From positions 1 to 21,704 of the forward strand of contig JADNRV010000619.1 of the NCBI GenBank assembly GCA_015499995.1: a stretch of DNA of 21,704 bases. The letters run 5' to 3'. The notes beneath the pieces are model-generated. The model was not told the DNA's origin. It searched no databases and saw only the letters and a list, made by a program, of their open reading frames with translations. Made by a program: the position numbers and the translations under genes. Each line of letters opens with the position of its first letter. Position 1 is the stretch's first letter. Of the stretch, positions 1 to 10,193 are shown piece after piece. This stretch comes from Flammula alnicola. Its lineage: Eukaryota; Basidiomycota; Agaricomycetes; Agaricales; Strophariaceae.

Positions 1-967
1 CAGTTTCTGGGCAGAACGGAAGTAGGTCAGGTTCTTGTGGTCCGATAGGATAGTCGTCGTGAATGGTGATCCTTGGATATAGTGTCTCCACTCTTGCATG
101 GCTCGGATGATCGCCAGGAGTTCTCTGTCGTAGATTTCATAGTTCCGTTCGGCCGGTGAAAAGGTCTTCGAGATGAATGCACAAGGGTGTCTGGAGCCGT
201 TCGTGTCCAACTGCGATAGCACGGCACCAGATGCGTACTTCGAAGCGTCGCATTCTATCTGGAATGGTTTGGTCGTGTCTGGCATTAACAGTACGGGTTC
301 CTCAGTAAATCGTTTCTTCAAGGTATCAAAGGCCTTCTGTGCCCTCCGTCCATTCAAAGGGTTGGTCCTTCTTCAATAGTTCGTTCATTGAACGAGCTAT
401 TTCAGAATAGGCTCTGATGAACTTTCGGTAGAAGTTTCCGAATCCGAGGAATGATCGAACTTGTTTGAGCGTCTTCGGTATTGGCCAGTCTGCGATTCCC
501 TTGAGTTTGGCTGAGTCCATTCGGATCTGTCCTTCCTCAATGATCATGCCCAGGTATTCCATCGTCGGGAGTTCGAAGAAGCATTTCTCAGGTTTCAGGA
601 ATAAGTCGTTTTCTCGTAGGCGTTGTAGGACCCTTCTGGTGTATGTGCGCAGTCGTTCCTTGTCTGATGAAAAGAGCAAGATGTCGTCCATATAGATGAT
701 TATCCAATATTCAATGTGCGTTTCGGAGGTCATGTCCTTGAAAATATCGTCCATCATGGACTGGAAGGGCGGGGAGTTGCACATGCCAAAGAACATGACC
801 ATCAGTTCGAATAATCCTTTGTTCATTTTGAACGCGCTTTCCATTGTCGCCTTCTCTAATTTGGACATTGTTGTAGCCCCAATGACACTGGAGGCAAACA
901 ACGAGGCGGTTGATATTGCACTGCCTTTAGGTCGGTTGATGAGGCAGTTAAAACACGGTTGACTCAC
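1..967 (-). pseudogene. pol: Ty3/Gypsy pol fragment: reverse transcriptase to RNase H (inverted copy)
   Basis: Minus-strand fragment of a chromovirus-type polyprotein. The reverse transcriptase part is open for about 213 codons (967 down to 326). It has the FGMCNSPP palm segment, the catalytic YMDDILLFS box (about 683-694), the KPEKCFFE and EYLGMII thumb motifs, and the [12 protein letters not shown] connection that precedes RNase H. The RNase H part follows after frameshifts at about 325-360 and runs to base 1, including [15 protein letters not shown]. No protease or gag is present; the fragment stops abruptly at 967 beside an unrelated gene fragment. It is the mirror copy of 6728-7680. This copy keeps a longer open frame through RT than the right-hand one, so the frameshifts are private to each copy. 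Not functional as it stands. Confidence 0.93.
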
Positions 968-1387
968 GGTTATTATTAATGCACGCTTGTTCGAATCATG
1001 GCAGTGTGGCCCAGAGTCACGTGTCTATCACGGTCATGCCTAATTATCATCCTGAAAGCCCTTTGTTCTCTGACGCGAAGGGCGCATACGACTGCACGAT
1101 GCAGTCTACACATGTCTGTTCGCATTTTTTTAATAAAATATATCTTAGTTTCTCCCCTCATCTTTCTCTATGGAAGAACCGGATGCTTCAATGGAACCTC
1201 CTGCAGAGGGTTCAAGCCGCTCCCAGGCTAAACGGAAGCGTTCTGCAGATGAACCAGAGCCGGAAGCAAGCACCTCACGCACAAAGAAGCCCCACCTTGC
1301 TATTGCTCGTCAGCCTGCAAAGCCAAAGACACCTAGTGATTGGCATATGCGAAAGGGTGAAGTACGAAGGGTGCAGAGAAGACAAAG

Positions 1388-1442
1388 GTGAGTTCACACA
1401 CATTTATTTTTGGTGTATATCCGAGTCCTCACTTCTTTTCAG
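1388..1442 (+). other. Predicted intron 1 of the gene fragment
   Basis: A 55-nt stretch from GTGAGT to TTTTCAG with a pyrimidine-rich 3' end. Splicing joins the MRKGEV-containing end of exon 1 to LALEVHLRALW in one frame, best seen in the right-arm copy. The other arm differs here only by small indels. Confidence 0.7.
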
Positions 1443-2024
1443 CTAGCCCTTGAAGTCCACCTTCGTGCACTGTGGATGCTCCCACATCAGAATGCAATCC
1501 CGCCTACAGTCAGCGCTGGCAATAAAGCACATTACAACCAACGCTTTTCTTCGGAAGCTGCATCAAAGCATCTGTGACAGCTCAGCTGGACAGCAATGCT
1601 GGTAGCATTGCTGATGCTAGGGCTCGAGTTCAGGAGCTCCATAACCTTCTGGCAGTGCATGGATCTAGCATGACCTCAAACCATATCAGACGCATTTCAG
1701 AGGACATCTTTTGATTATCTTCTGCATGGCTGCTTCCTTTGGACTTGCACGTTGGGCACCTGACATTCTCAGTGGCAATCCGATTCCATGTATAATCTTC
1801 TCCATGAGTACATTGCTCTCCACACCTTTGAGCAGGTCTCGACTGCTTTCGCTACACCCATGTTGGCAACAACTTGTCTGTTATCCAAAACTTTGTCCTT
1901 ATGCGCAAACTTTACTGGAGTTTGTCTATTTGCATATGTCAAGATTGCAAAACTCGAGGCAAAAACTCTAGGAAGAGTCGCAAAGTTGAATGATATGGGT
2001 AATGTGTACAAACGCCGTGATGAG

Positions 2025-2087
2025 GTATGTACATGTCTTTTACTTTCAGCTGGTTATTTATTCACAACTTACATTTTATCTCAATAG
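2025..2087 (+). other. Predicted intron 2 of the gene fragment
   Basis: A 63-nt stretch from GTATGT to TCAATAG. Splicing joins NVYKRRDE to LTQGRVETVKEQ in one continuous frame, which supports it over reading through. Confidence 0.7.
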
Positions 2088-2139
2088 CTTACCCAGGGCC
2101 GAGTTGAGACCGTCAAAGAGCAAGGCTTCAATGAAGCTG

Positions 2140-3824
2140 TTTTTTTTTTTTTTTTTTTTTTTAAAATCAACAATTTGTATACCGGTGCACGAACGCAGTC
2201 CGGACCCTATCTAATACAAGCGAGTACGCTACAATACCCAAAGCAAAAGAGAGGAGTTGGTTGCTCACAGGGGAGCATGCGGCGCGCGCGAGCGCGACAC
2301 GGGCGAGACTGCGCAGCAGCCTGAAACCCAAATGACGGACCTCGCAGCCAGGAAATACAAACGCGCGGCGTTGTTAACGCTACCGAACGTAAGGTAAATA
2401 TGGATTAAAAGGGTGGACAGGGGGTCACCCAGATGCGAGAAGAGCCTGCCAGGCCCTCCCCGATTAAATGGTAAAATCGACGTGGTCATAGCTAAGCAAG
2501 AACCGAAGTCCAAGCCGCCGTCCACCAAGCCGGGTCCGGAACGACACAGCGAAAGGCCCGACCCGAAGGTAGAGCCTCCCTAACCTGGAACGACCAGGTC
2601 GCCAGCCTCTCGGCCATTGACTGCGCTGAGCCAACACTCACGGGCATGAGTCGCTTGACTGCAGCGCCGCCCGCAAATGAGATTGCCCCCATCCAGAGTC
2701 CTCATCCGACTCCGGCTGGGGGCCGGTTGAAAGCAAACGCCGTAATGTTGTCAGTCAAAAATTTCTCAAGACCCACACTAAGTGCGGGGCCTGTGAGGTA
2801 GCATCGGGAGCTTCGGGCACCCAAAGAGATGGTCGCGCGTCTGAGGATAGACCCACATGTACAACCGAGAGCAAGTGGATCATCGATTTTGAACCGCTCG
2901 TAGTACAAGCCGATCGGAGCATGATTCGTTATTACACGGCACATGCGGGCAAACAACTGAGAGTTGCGGCCGCCACTTCAAGCCACGGCCCTCCGTGAAC
3001 GGGGTCGGATGGAGAGGATTACCCTTTAGATCCTCTAACTCCAAGAAATTGGAGCCAAGTAAATTGGAACCTTGTCGACCTCCGTCGACCAGGCATCCCG
3101 CGCTACAGTGTCGGCTTTATTCTTAAGCCAAGCGATAGATAAAGGGTATCCGGTGTAACAGGTACGCCCGGAAACCCAAGGACGAGGTCATGAGCCTCTT
3201 GATGAATGTCCCACTCCATATCGGAGGGAGACTCTGCAAAAACGACCTTTCGGTTACCACCACCTTGGAACCATCGTTCAAGTGTCCGACAAACTATCAG
3301 AGAGGAACCCTGATGAGAGTGCGGGAAGGATCAACGGCCATTCGAGCAGCATGCATCGAATCTGTGAAAATGACTATCCTGGTGACGTCTCCGAATGCTA
3401 CCATAGCGGAGATGGCCACTGAGATGGCATCGAGCTCAGCGTCAGTGCTTATTGCCCGACCGGAAGAGTGGCATCTGGCCAAAACCAGAGCGCCCTGCCG
3501 TTTGATAACAACACCGTTGCGGCCTGCAGGCCCCGGAGGACCGAGCCGTCGACACCAGCATATGCGGTACCTGGCTCATCGTCACACTTTTCGATGAGTT
3601 TGTCCAGTATGATTTTCCATGCAGCATCAGGGTCTTCGGCCTGCTGGTACAGGTTTAGCCATCCATGTAAACCGGCTCGCATGCCGGTCCATCAGACATA
3701 TCCAGGCCTGGCTCAGGAGCAAAAGGCTCCAGCTCCTCAGACCAGCGGGGTGGAACAATGCATTGCCCACAAGTCCGCCGCGCAACTTTTCACGTTGACG
3801 CTCGGTAAAGTTCGCAATCGCCAT
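2140..3824 (-). mobile_element. Tad1-like LINE, 3' portion (left arm, inverted)
   Basis: A non-LTR retrotransposon fragment on the minus strand, ending in a tail seen as 23 T at 2140-2162. Upstream it encodes the C-terminal RNase H domain: AYAGVDGS, AELDAISVAIS and VIFTDSMHAAR carry the first three acidic catalytic residues (D, E, D). After that come a zinc-binding tail with a CTCG box and the LEKFLTDNITAFAFNRPPAG segment. These features fit the C-terminus of Tad1-clade LINEs, which carry RNase H after the RT. RT and endonuclease are absent; the fragment runs into the unique core at about 3718-3824 (minus-strand frame MAIANFTERQREKLRGG) and I see no defined 5' end. Frameshifts are numerous. 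The LINE tail abuts exon 3 of the gene fragment, so it landed in that gene before the inverted duplication. Its substitutions match the right-arm copy rather than the one at 10194-11278. Confidence 0.85.
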
Positions 3825-3975
3825 CTTGTGAGGATGGCTTTTTTAAGTAGAGGCCCAGCCATGAAAGACCGACCGGGTGTGTATCAGACAAGAGAGAAAT
3901 CCGAGCAACTGCCGAGAGTTCAACCTGTCAAAAGTAAGGCATGGTAGAAGGCCAGCAAGGCCTCGATTCCAGACG
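3718..3975. other. Unique core between the inverted-repeat arms
   Basis: About 258 bases that do not pair with each other. The left side (minus strand) continues an open LINE-like frame (MAIANFTERQREKLRGGLVG up to about 3824). The right side (about 3900-3975) has no counterpart. The edges are GCCAGGCCTG-type sequence present in both arms. No direct repeats, adapter-like sequence or gene were recognised. Confidence 0.6.
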
Positions 3976-5550
3976 CCAGGCCTGATATTGTCTAATGGAC
4001 CGGCATGCGAGCCGGTTTACATGGATGGCTAAACCCCGTATCAGCAGGGCCGAAGACCCTGATGCTGCGTGGAAAATCATACTGGACAAACTCATCGAAA
4101 AGTGTGACGATGAGCCAGGTACCGCATATGCTGGTGTCGACGGCTCGGTCCCTCCGGGGCCCTGGCAGGCCGCCAACGGTGTTGTTATCAAACGGCAGGG
4201 CGCTCTGGTTTGGCCAGATGTCACTCTTCCGGACGAGCTATTAGCACTGATGCTGAGCTCGATGCCATCTCGGTGGCCATCTCCGCAATGGTAGCATTCG
4301 GAGACATCACTAGGATAGTCATTTTCACGGATTCGATGCATGCTGCTCGAATGGCCATTGATCCTTCCCTGCATTCTCATCAGGGTTCCTCTCTGATAGT
4401 GTGTCGGCACTTGAACGATGGTTCCAGGGTGCTGGAAAGTCGTTTTTGCAGAGTCTCCCTCTGATATGGAGTGGGACATCCATCAAGAGGCTCACGACCT
4501 CGTCTTGGGGTTTCCGGGTGTACCTGTTACACCGGAATACCCCTTTATCTATCGCGTGGCTCAAGAACAGAGCCGACATTGTAGCGCGGGATGCTGGTCG
4601 ACAGAGGTCGACGAGGTTCCCAATTTACTTGGCTCCAATTTCTTGGAGTTAGAGGATCTAAAGGGTAATCCTCTCCGTCTGACCCCGTTCACGGAGGGCC
4701 GTGGCTTGAAGTGGGCGGCCGCAACTCTCAGTTGTTTGCCCGCATGTGCCGTGTAATAACGAATCATGCTCCGATCGGCTTGTACTACGAGCGGTTCAAA
4801 ATCGATGATCCACTTGCTCTCGGTTGTACATGTGGGTCTATCCTCAGACGCGCGACCATCTCTTTGGGTGCCCGAAGCTCCCGATGCTACCTCACAGGGC
4901 CCGCACTTAGTGTGGGGTCTTGAGAAATTTTTGACTGACAACATTACGGCGTTTGCTTTCAACCGGCCCCCAGCCGGAGTCGGATGAGGACTCTGGATGG
5001 GGGCAATCTCATTTGCGGGCGGCGCTGCAGTCAAAGCGACTCACTGCCCGTGAGTGTTGGCTCAGCGCAGTCAATGCCGAGAGGCTGGCGGACCTGTCGT
5101 TCCAGGTTAGGGAGGCTCTACCCTTCGGGTCGGGCCTTTCGCTGTGTCGTTCCGGACCCGGCTTGGTGGACGGCGGCTTGGACTTCGTTCTTGCTTAGCT
5201 ATGACCACGTCGATTTTACCATTTAATCGGGGAGGGCTGGCAGGCTCTTCTCGCATCTGGGTGCCCCCCTGTCCACCCTTTTAATCCATATTTACCTTAC
5301 GTTCGGTAGCGTTAACAACGCCGCGCGTTTGTATTTCCTGGGCTGCGAGGTCCGTCATTTGGGTTTCAGGCTGCTGCGCAGTCTCGCCCGTGTCGCGCTC
5401 GCGCGCGCCGCATGCTCCCTGTGAGCAACCAACTCCTCTCTTTTGCTTTGGGTATTGTAGCGTACTCGCTTGTATTAGATAGGGTCCGGACTGCGTTCGT
5501 GCCGGTATACAAATTGTTGATTTTAAAAAAAAAAAAAAAACAAAAAAAAA
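3976..5550 (+). mobile_element. Tad1-like LINE, 3' portion (right arm)
   Basis: Plus-strand LINE 3' end with the same domain order as the left-arm copy. The RNase H pieces are AYAGVDGS (about 4120-4150), AELDAISVAIS (4240-4290) and VIFTDSMHAAR (4318-4350), followed by the fourth acidic motif near 4565-4590 (NRADIVARDA). The tail has RMCRVITNHAPIGLYYERFK and a CTCG zinc-box start near 4826. The zinc/RNase H reading frame is broken by single-base losses. A non-coding 3' tail follows. The poly-A tract at 5525-5550 is interrupted by one C and abuts the reverse-oriented gene fragment. No 5' end or left target-site duplication is visible because the arm ends in the unique core. Confidence 0.87.
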
Positions 5551-6727
5551 CAGCTTCATTGAAGCCTTGCTCTTTGACGGTCTCAACTCGGCCCTGGGTA
5601 AGCTATTGAGATAAAATGTAAGTTGTGAATAATAACCAGCTGAAAGTAAAAGACATGTACATACCTCATCACGCGTTTGTACACATTACCCATATCATTC
5701 AACTTTGCGACTCTTCCTAGAGTTTTTGCCTCGAGTTTTGCAATCTTGACCATATGCAAATAGACAAACTCCAGTAAAGTTTGCGCATAAGGACAAAGTT
5801 TTGGATAACAGACAAGTTGTTGCCAACATGGGTGTAGCCGAAAGCAGTCGAGACCTGCTCAAAGGTGTGGAGAGCAATGTACTCATGGAGAAGATTATAC
5901 ATGGAATCGGGATTGCCACTGAGAATGTCAGTGTGCCAACGTGCAAGTCCAAAGGAAGCAGCCATGCAGAAGATAATCAAAAGATGTCCCTCTGAAATGC
6001 GTCTGATATGGTTGAGGTCATGCTAGATCCATGCACTGCCAGAAGGTTATGGAGCTCCTGAACTCGAGCCCTAGCATCAGCAATGCTACCAGCATTGCTG
6101 TCCAGCTGAGCTGTCACAGATGCTTTGATGGCAGCTTCCGAAGAAAAGCGTTGGTTGTAATGTGCTTTATTGCCAGCGCTGACTGTAGGCGGGATTGCAT
6201 TCTGATGTGGGAGCATCCACAGTGCACGAAGGTGGACTTCAAGGGCTAGCTGAAAAGAAGTGAGGATCGGATATACACCAAAATAAATGTGGTGTGAACT
6301 CACCTTTGTCTTCTCTGCACCCTTCGGTACTTCACCCTTTCGCATATGCCAATCACTAGTGTCTTTGGCTTTGCAGGCTGACGAGCAATAGCAAGGTGGG
6401 GCTTCTTTGTGCGTGAGGTGCTTGCTTCCGGCTCTGGTTCATCTGCAGAACGCTTCCGTTTAGCCTGGAGCGGCTTGAACCCTCTGCAGGAGGTCCATTG
6501 AAGCATCCGGTTCTTCCATAGAGAAAGATGAGGGGAGAAACTAAGATATATTTTATAAAAATGCGAACAGACATGTGTAGACTGCATCGTGCAGTCGTAT
6601 GCGCCCTTCGCGTCAGAGAACAAAGGGCTTTCAGGGATGATAATTAGGCATGACCGTGATAGACACGTGACTCTGGGCCACACTGCCATGATTCGAACAA
6701 GCGTGCATTAATAATAACCGTGAGTCA
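5551..6727 (-). pseudogene. Fragment of an unidentified intron-containing fungal gene (right copy)
   Basis: Mirror of 968-2139, read on the minus strand. The stretch 6345-5977 is open in one frame and gives the clearest view of exon 1 end (MRKGEVPKGAEKTK), the intron 1 site, and exon 2 (LALEVHLRALWMLPHQN; VTAQLDSNAGSIADARARV). The next segment (5980-5717) reads MIIFCMAASFGLARWHTDIL and YNLLHEYIALHTFEQVSTAF, then HVGNNLSVIQNFVLMRKLYW. Exon 3 is truncated by the LINE poly-A at 5550. The family is unknown to me. Helix-rich composition and a charged disordered N-terminus suggest a soluble, possibly nuclear protein, but that is inference. The first part of exon 1 is frameshifted in this copy and clean in the left one. 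Confidence 0.7.
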
Positions 6728-7387
6728 ACCGTGTTAACTGCCTCATCAACCGACCTAAAGGCAGTGCAATATCAACCGCCTCGTTGTTTGCCTCCAGTGT
6801 CATTGGGGCTACAACAATGTCCAAATTAGAGAAGGCGACCAATGGAAAGCGGCGTTGAAAATGAACAAAGGATTATTCGAACTGATGGTCATGTTCTTTG
6901 GCATGTGCAACTCCCCCGCAACCTTCCAGTCCATGATGGACAATATTTTCAAGGACATGACCTCGAAACGCACATTGAATATTGGATAATCATCTATATG
7001 GACGACATCTTGCTCTTTTCATCAACAAGGAACGACTGCGCACATACACCAGAAGGGTCCTACAATGCCTACGAGAAAACGACTTATTCCTGAAACCTGA
7101 GAAATGCTTCTTCGAACTCCCGACGATGGAATACCTGGGCATGATCATTGAGGAAGGACGGATCCGAATGGACTCAGCCAAACTCAAGGAATCGCAGACT
7201 GGCCAATACCGAAGACGCTCAAACAAGTTCGATCATTCCTCGGATTCGGAAACTTCTACCGAAAGTTCATCAGAGCCTATTCTGAAATAGCCGTTCAATG
7301 AACGAACTATTGAAGAAGGACCAACCCTTTGAATGGACAGAGGGGCAGAAGGCCTTCGATACCTTGAAGAAATGATTTACTGAGGAA
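6728..7387 (+). pseudogene. pol: Gypsy reverse transcriptase domain
   Basis: It starts at fingers-region residues resembling LINRPKGSA and continues through a shifted HWGYNN equivalent. The frame with FGMCNSPATFQSMMD is followed by the active-site YMDD at about 6995-7006, then KPEKCFFELPTMEYLGMI (about 7095-7145). The two aspartates of YMDD are intact. Frameshifts occur near 6790, 6965, 7025 and 7185. A TGA replaces an expected sense codon near 7373 (KK-stop-F before TEEPVL). The domain copies RNA into DNA during retrotransposition; this copy cannot be translated whole. Confidence 0.9.
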
Positions 7388-7941
7388 CCCGTACTGTTAA
7401 TGCTGGACAACCAAACCATTCCAGATAGAATGCGACGCTTCGAATACGCATCTGGTGCCGTGCTGTCACAGTTGGACACGAACGGCTCCAGACACCCTTG
7501 TGCATTCATCTCGAAGACCTTTTCACCGGCCGAACGGAACTATGAAATCTATGACAGAGACTCCTGGCGATCATCCGAGCCATGCAAGAGTGGAGACACT
7601 ATATCCAAGGATCACCATTCACGACGACTATCCTATCGGACCACAAGAACCTGACCTACTTCCGTTCTGCCCAGAAACTGAACAGACGACAAGCGCGCTG
7701 GTCTCTGTTCCTGTCAGAATATGACGTCAAACTGGTCCACCAAGCAGGAAGCAAAATGATCCAATCCGACGCACTATCCCGACGGCCAGACCATATCCCA
7801 GATGATGATACAGATAACGACGACATGATGCTCTTGCCCGAGGGACTCTTCATAAACCTTATAGACCTCAAATTGCAAGAAAAGATGCCAATTCCCCAAA
7901 CCTTGATACTGAAGCAGCAGAAGCGCTCAGAATACTGCTAG
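7388..7941 (+). pseudogene. pol: Gypsy RNase H domain and connection
   Basis: Removes the RNA strand of the RNA:DNA hybrid. Visible motifs are [36 protein letters not shown] with the catalytic-type [12 protein letters not shown] with D, and [13 protein letters not shown] with the last D. The first aspartate lies in a frameshifted stretch near 7430-7445, where the expected C-D-A-S has become R-R-F. The frame from 7582 to 7941 is open for 119 codons and ends at TAG 7939-7941, before the integrase zinc domain. The frameshift near 7560-7585 separates it from the upstream segment. Confidence 0.88.
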
Positions 7942-8870
7942 AGGATGGACCACGAAACCTATGAAAAGGGCTAGAGGACTGGACCACTGCCGAACATGAT
8001 GGAAAATGATTATTATTCTATAAAGGGAAAAACTATATCCCTAATAGTCAATCACTGCGGTGCGAAATCGTCGAAAAATATCATGAACCTCTGACAGCCG
8101 GACACCCAGGTGAACTCAAAATGTACAATGCTATTCGAGAACATTACTGGTGGCCCGGTATGCAAACCTTCATGAAATCCTATGTAAAATGATGTGGAAT
8201 CTGCCAACAATTCAAGATCAACAGAAATCTGTCACACCCGGCATTAATAGCACAGGAAACCGCTCACTCGAAATGACCCTTTGCCGATCCAATGATGGAT
8301 TTCATCACTGGATTACCTGAGATCAACGGAAAAGATGCTGTACTGGTCGTGGTCGACCATGGTCTTACAGGGGGGTGATTACCATTCCTTGCTCCACTTT
8401 GGTCATGCAAGAAGAGACCGGATGCCTACTCTTGGACAATCTATACAGAAGATTCGGACTACCCGATAGCCTCAGGTCTGACTGTGGCCCTCAATTTGCA
8501 GCAAAAGCCTTCCGAGAGCTTCTGAAGCTTCTTGGCATCAAATCCAAATTGACCACCACTTATCACCCACAGTCTGATGGCGCTACAGAACGTCTTAACC
8601 AGGAAATTGAAGCATACATCTCCATATATTGCTCATCAAATCCAGACACTTGGCTCGACTCTATCAGCACTTTGGAATTCACGCACAATGATCGGCGACA
8701 TGCAGACAGACAGAGAATCCCGTTTGAACTACAAATGGGGTATTCACCAATCTCCATTCCTACTTCATTTGAAAACATGAAGTTTCCCGCCGTTGAAGAC
8801 CGAATGAAGCAGTTAATCAAAGATCGAGAAGAAGCACTCACGGCACACGAACTAGCCTGAGCAAGGATAG
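7942..8870 (+). pseudogene. pol: Gypsy integrase (HHCC zinc domain and DDE core)
   Basis: The zinc-binding domain has YHEPLTAGHPG (two His, about 8080-8104) and CGIC (8193-8204), matching the HHCC pattern. The DDE core has the first Asp in MDFITGLP (8298-8300), the second in RSDCGPQF (8480-8482) and Glu in GATERLNQE (8588-8590). The second Asp and the Glu are 36 codons apart, the DX35E spacing expected of retroviral-type integrases. A frameshift lies between the first and second Asp (near 8375). In-frame TGA codons precede CGIC (about 8191) and follow HSK (about 8271), and another occurs at 8858-8860. The enzyme would insert the cDNA into chromosomal DNA; this copy is dead. Confidence 0.92.
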
Positions 8871-9300
8871 CCGAACGTCGCCAATCGAGATTTGTCCCCT
8901 TCAAGAAAGGACAAAGAGTCTGGTTGGATTCACGAAATCTCAAGACACATTATAATAAAAAGATGGCACCTAAACAGGAAGGACCATTTTTGACCAAAGA
9001 CGTTCTGGGACACCTAACCTATCAATTGCAACTCCTGAAACATTGGAAGATTCACGACGTTTTCCACGCTGTCTTCTTGATGCCATATGTGGAAAATGAG
9101 ATTCACGGGAAGAATTTCATGCAGCCTCCTCCAGATCTCATCGACGGAGAAGAAGAATATGAAGTCGACTCAATCCTGAATCACGAGAAACTCCGAACGG
9201 CCGGTTCCTCATCAAATGGAAAGGCTATTCGGTCGAAGAGCCAATTGGGAAAATGAAAGGGCTTACAAATGCACAGGAAATCCTCACGGCTTACAAACAA
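8871..9300 (+). pseudogene. pol: Integrase C-terminal GPF/Y-like region and chromodomain
   Basis: After the integrase core come KKGQRVWLDSRNL and KQEGPFLTKDVLGH, the usual SH3-like GPF/Y module, then HDVFHAVFLMPY. The chromodomain follows: EEEYEVDSILNHEKLR (about 9150-9195), FLIKWKGYSVEE (about 9204-9240) in a shifted frame, and NAQEILTAYKQR (about 9270-9303). Chromodomains in these elements bind histone marks and steer integration into heterochromatin (family knowledge). One or two base changes around 9200-9250 split the chromodomain over three frames. Confidence 0.88.
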
Positions 9301-9906
9301 CGAGTCCACCTCCCCCTACCAGAAACGTCAAACTTAGACGCTCACAGCCTCGCACAATCAAACACAGCCACATTTCATACGACATGTGGATCCCACATTC
9401 TATTTTCGAATCCCTTCTTCATCGAGCCCAGTCATCGCCACCACCAGACCATATTCGACGCATGCCCACCCTTATTCAAAGAAGGATGGACCATTCGACG
9501 AGAAACGATGATGTATTGAGAGATGCGAAGAGAGAAGAGGACAATTTACGAGAGATCGCAAGGAGATGGAACACAGACAAGAACTAGAGGAATCCTAACG
9601 ACAAAGGAATTCCTACAAAACTACAAGCTTCACATGAACAGCCCCGACTCTCGACGCTCCGAGTCATCACTGACTCACCCGAACCTTCTTCGAGGTTCTC
9701 CACAGCCTCGCCGGACCGACCCCACTCATTTTGGTCGCCGACCTATCAAGAAGAGTCAGTCGGAACCGACACTCCAACTGCTCCGAAAAATCAACAAGTC
9801 AATCGAAGACTTAGTCAAGTCATTCCGAAACACACCCAGTAAACGACTCAGAACAGTCAAACGACACCGCCCTCCTCTCGCACAGACCGGGACCTTTAGT
9901 ATATAA
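9301..9906 (+). pseudogene. C-terminal extension downstream of the chromodomain
   Basis: About 200 codons of Arg/Ser/Pro/His-rich sequence in two overlapping frames: 9216-9587, then 9523-9906 ending at TAA in the TATATAAATTG stretch. Segments such as KEFLQNYKLHMNSPDSRRSE and KINKSIEDLVKSFRNTPSKR are visible. Composition suggests a disordered basic tail; I recognise no domain. It could be the end of pol or a separate small ORF. A TATA-like TATATAAAT (about 9899-9907) precedes the next ORF by about 45 bases and could be a local promoter, but this is only a sequence resemblance. Confidence 0.55.
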
Positions 9907-10179
9907 ATTGTATCTTCCGTACCATAACTCCCCATCCCACTCAACTCGAACATGTCTACCACCTCTAACATTATCGATCAGATCATTGCCAACACCGAGG
10001 ACCTTTCCCTCGAAGAAACCCACTCAACTCCGCCCAAGAGCTGATCGACAGCAACCACACTACGCGAACGCCACAAGCACCCAGAATCTCGCCGAGCGGC
10101 CATAGAGGTCATATTCGGCAGAGTTTGTAGCAACACCGATGCGGCTGATTGCCCCGAAGGGCCTGGTCCTAACTCTGCT

Positions 10180-10193
10180 GAAGCCGAGGTCGT
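10180..10193. repeat. Target-site duplication, left copy
   Basis: GAAGCCGAGGTCGT, 14 bp, immediately before the LINE 5' junction. It is identical to 11279-11292. Confidence 0.93.

Larger units (their letters stand above)
968..2139 (+). pseudogene. Fragment of an unidentified intron-containing fungal gene (left copy)
   Basis: The likely start is ATG 1170, preceded by a pyrimidine-rich leader typical of fungal 5' UTRs. Exon 1 (1170-1387) encodes an acidic then basic N-terminus (MEEPDASMEPPAEGSSRS, then AKRKRSADEPEPEAS) that resembles a disordered, nuclear-localisation-like region. Intron 1 is 1388-1442 (GTGAGT to CAG, 55 nt). Exon 2 (1443-2024) holds recognisable segments in shifting frames (LALEVHLRALWMLPHQN, ADARARVQELHNLLAVHG, YNLLHEYIALHTFEQVSTAF). 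Intron 2 is 2025-2087 (GTATGT to TAG, 63 nt). Exon 3 starts LTQGRVETVKEQGFNEA and is cut by the LINE poly-T at 2140. I do not recognise the family. Introns are retained, so this is a genomic copy, not a processed one. Reading the left and right copies side by side shows the frameshifts are private to each arm. Confidence 0.7.
1..3717. repeat. Left arm of a giant inverted repeat
   Basis: Reads as the reverse complement of 3976-7680. Base 1 pairs with about 7680, the Gypsy/gene junction near 967 with about 6727, the poly-T at 2140-2162 with the poly-A at 5525-5550, and 3692 with about 3994. Paired coordinates sum to about 7681-7692 throughout, so the arms are collinear over 3.7 kb. The differences I could check are mainly one-base gains or losses plus a few substitutions. 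The outer end lies beyond the window, so total arm length is unknown. Confidence 0.93.
3976..7680. repeat. Right arm of the giant inverted repeat
   Basis: Mirror of 1-3717. It contains LINE 3' end (+), the gene fragment (-) and Gypsy RT/RNase H (+). At 7680 the window simply runs out of left-arm partner; the Gypsy element continues beyond that point on this side. Relative to the third LINE copy at 10194-11278, this arm lacks bases that the left arm keeps (an A in GTGACCCCCC, a G in CCTGGTCG), and the left arm lacks others. Confidence 0.93.

Noticed and set aside
979..1446. 155-codon plus frame over the gene fragment
   Set aside because: It is a shifted frame that reads through intron 1; the ATG at 1170 with splicing gives the frame that matches the other arm.
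3468..3947. 159-codon plus frame through the centre of the inverted repeat
   Set aside because: It is antisense to the LINE RNase H and continues into the core without any recognisable motif.
6728..9906. A functional Gypsy polyprotein
   Set aside because: Several frameshifts and in-frame TGA codons occur in RT, integrase and chromodomain, and the 5' end is missing.
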